A stretch of 64,000 nucleotides of DNA from JANSWY01 sp965267245. Its GTDB lineage: Bacteria; Bacteroidota; Bacteroidia; Cytophagales; Cyclobacteriaceae. The translations under genes and the position numbers were made by a program. The stretch lies in contig OZ253939.1 in the NCBI GenBank assembly GCA_965267245.1, forward strand, positions 806,001 to 870,000, given 5' to 3'. The notes below the pieces were generated by a model, which had not been told where the DNA came from, ran no database searches, and was given only the letters and a program-made list of their open reading frames with translations. Shown here in pieces: positions 63,994-64,000 of this stretch. Position 1 is the stretch's first letter. Each line of letters begins with the position of its first letter.

Positions 63994-64000
63994 TCTTTTC

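Overview
The window looks like a chromosomal segment of a Bacteroidota bacterium, most likely a Cytophagales-type (probably marine) member. The evidence is AT-rich DNA, a TTTG/TAnnTTTG promoter, a C-terminal type IX secretion sorting domain, many lipoproteins, an ABC permease/M1-peptidase fusion, a PadR plus prefix-domain FtsX permease pair, and a LytS/LytTR pair. The taxonomic placement is inference from gene content. No rRNA, tRNA, CRISPR array, prophage or intact insertion sequence was seen.

Layout. 1-8.3 kb: a truncated membrane-protein gene, an ABC exporter whose permease is fused to an M1-type peptidase, a WD40 protein, a DM13-domain lipoprotein with an outer-membrane barrel, and a small lipoprotein. 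8.4-17.7 kb: a cellulose/cellodextrin operon (degenerate-NUDIX regulator, GPH sugar symporter, GH94 cellobiose phosphorylase, GH9 endoglucanase lipoprotein, LacI regulator), followed by an NHL-propeller lipoprotein. 17.7-19.9 kb: a membrane-anchored AraC regulator, an unknown gene and short degenerate repeats. 19.9-27.6 kb: a minus-strand sulfur operon that encodes a likely cytoplasmic route from persulfide to sulfite to sulfate with an anion carrier. It consists of a SoeBC-like fusion, a SoeA-like molybdoenzyme, a SulP transporter and a CstB-like persulfide dioxygenase-rhodanese. 27.9-44.6 kb: mixed housekeeping and envelope genes, namely an MFS sugar carrier, a sortilin-like propeller protein, a T9SS cargo protein, a DUF2975/HTH/CPBP trio, DUF2911, OmpA, TapB-like, an ArsR/SRPBCC operon with a readable promoter and operators, and a VIT-vWA-TPR-DUF2135 protein.

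44.6-52.8 kb holds the most novel-looking locus: an acyl-CoA ligase, a phosphopantetheinyl transferase, a single-chain FAAL-carrier protein-thioester reductase, a cytochrome P450 and a convergent sulfotransferase. Three of these genes are joined by 4-bp stop/start overlaps. Together they suggest activation of a fatty acid, its reductive release as an aldehyde or alcohol, oxidation by the P450 and possibly sulfation.

52.9-64 kb: a chemoreceptor, a PadR/FtsX-permease pair, a 393-bp intergenic region with a strong minus-strand terminator (possible small RNA), and a LytTR response regulator with its TPR-type kinase. Then comes a REP/RAYT island in which a REP-associated transposase is interrupted by one amber codon, surrounded by triloop hairpins and bounded by a perfect 74-bp direct repeat. 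The window ends with small unknown membrane, lipoprotein and secreted proteins.
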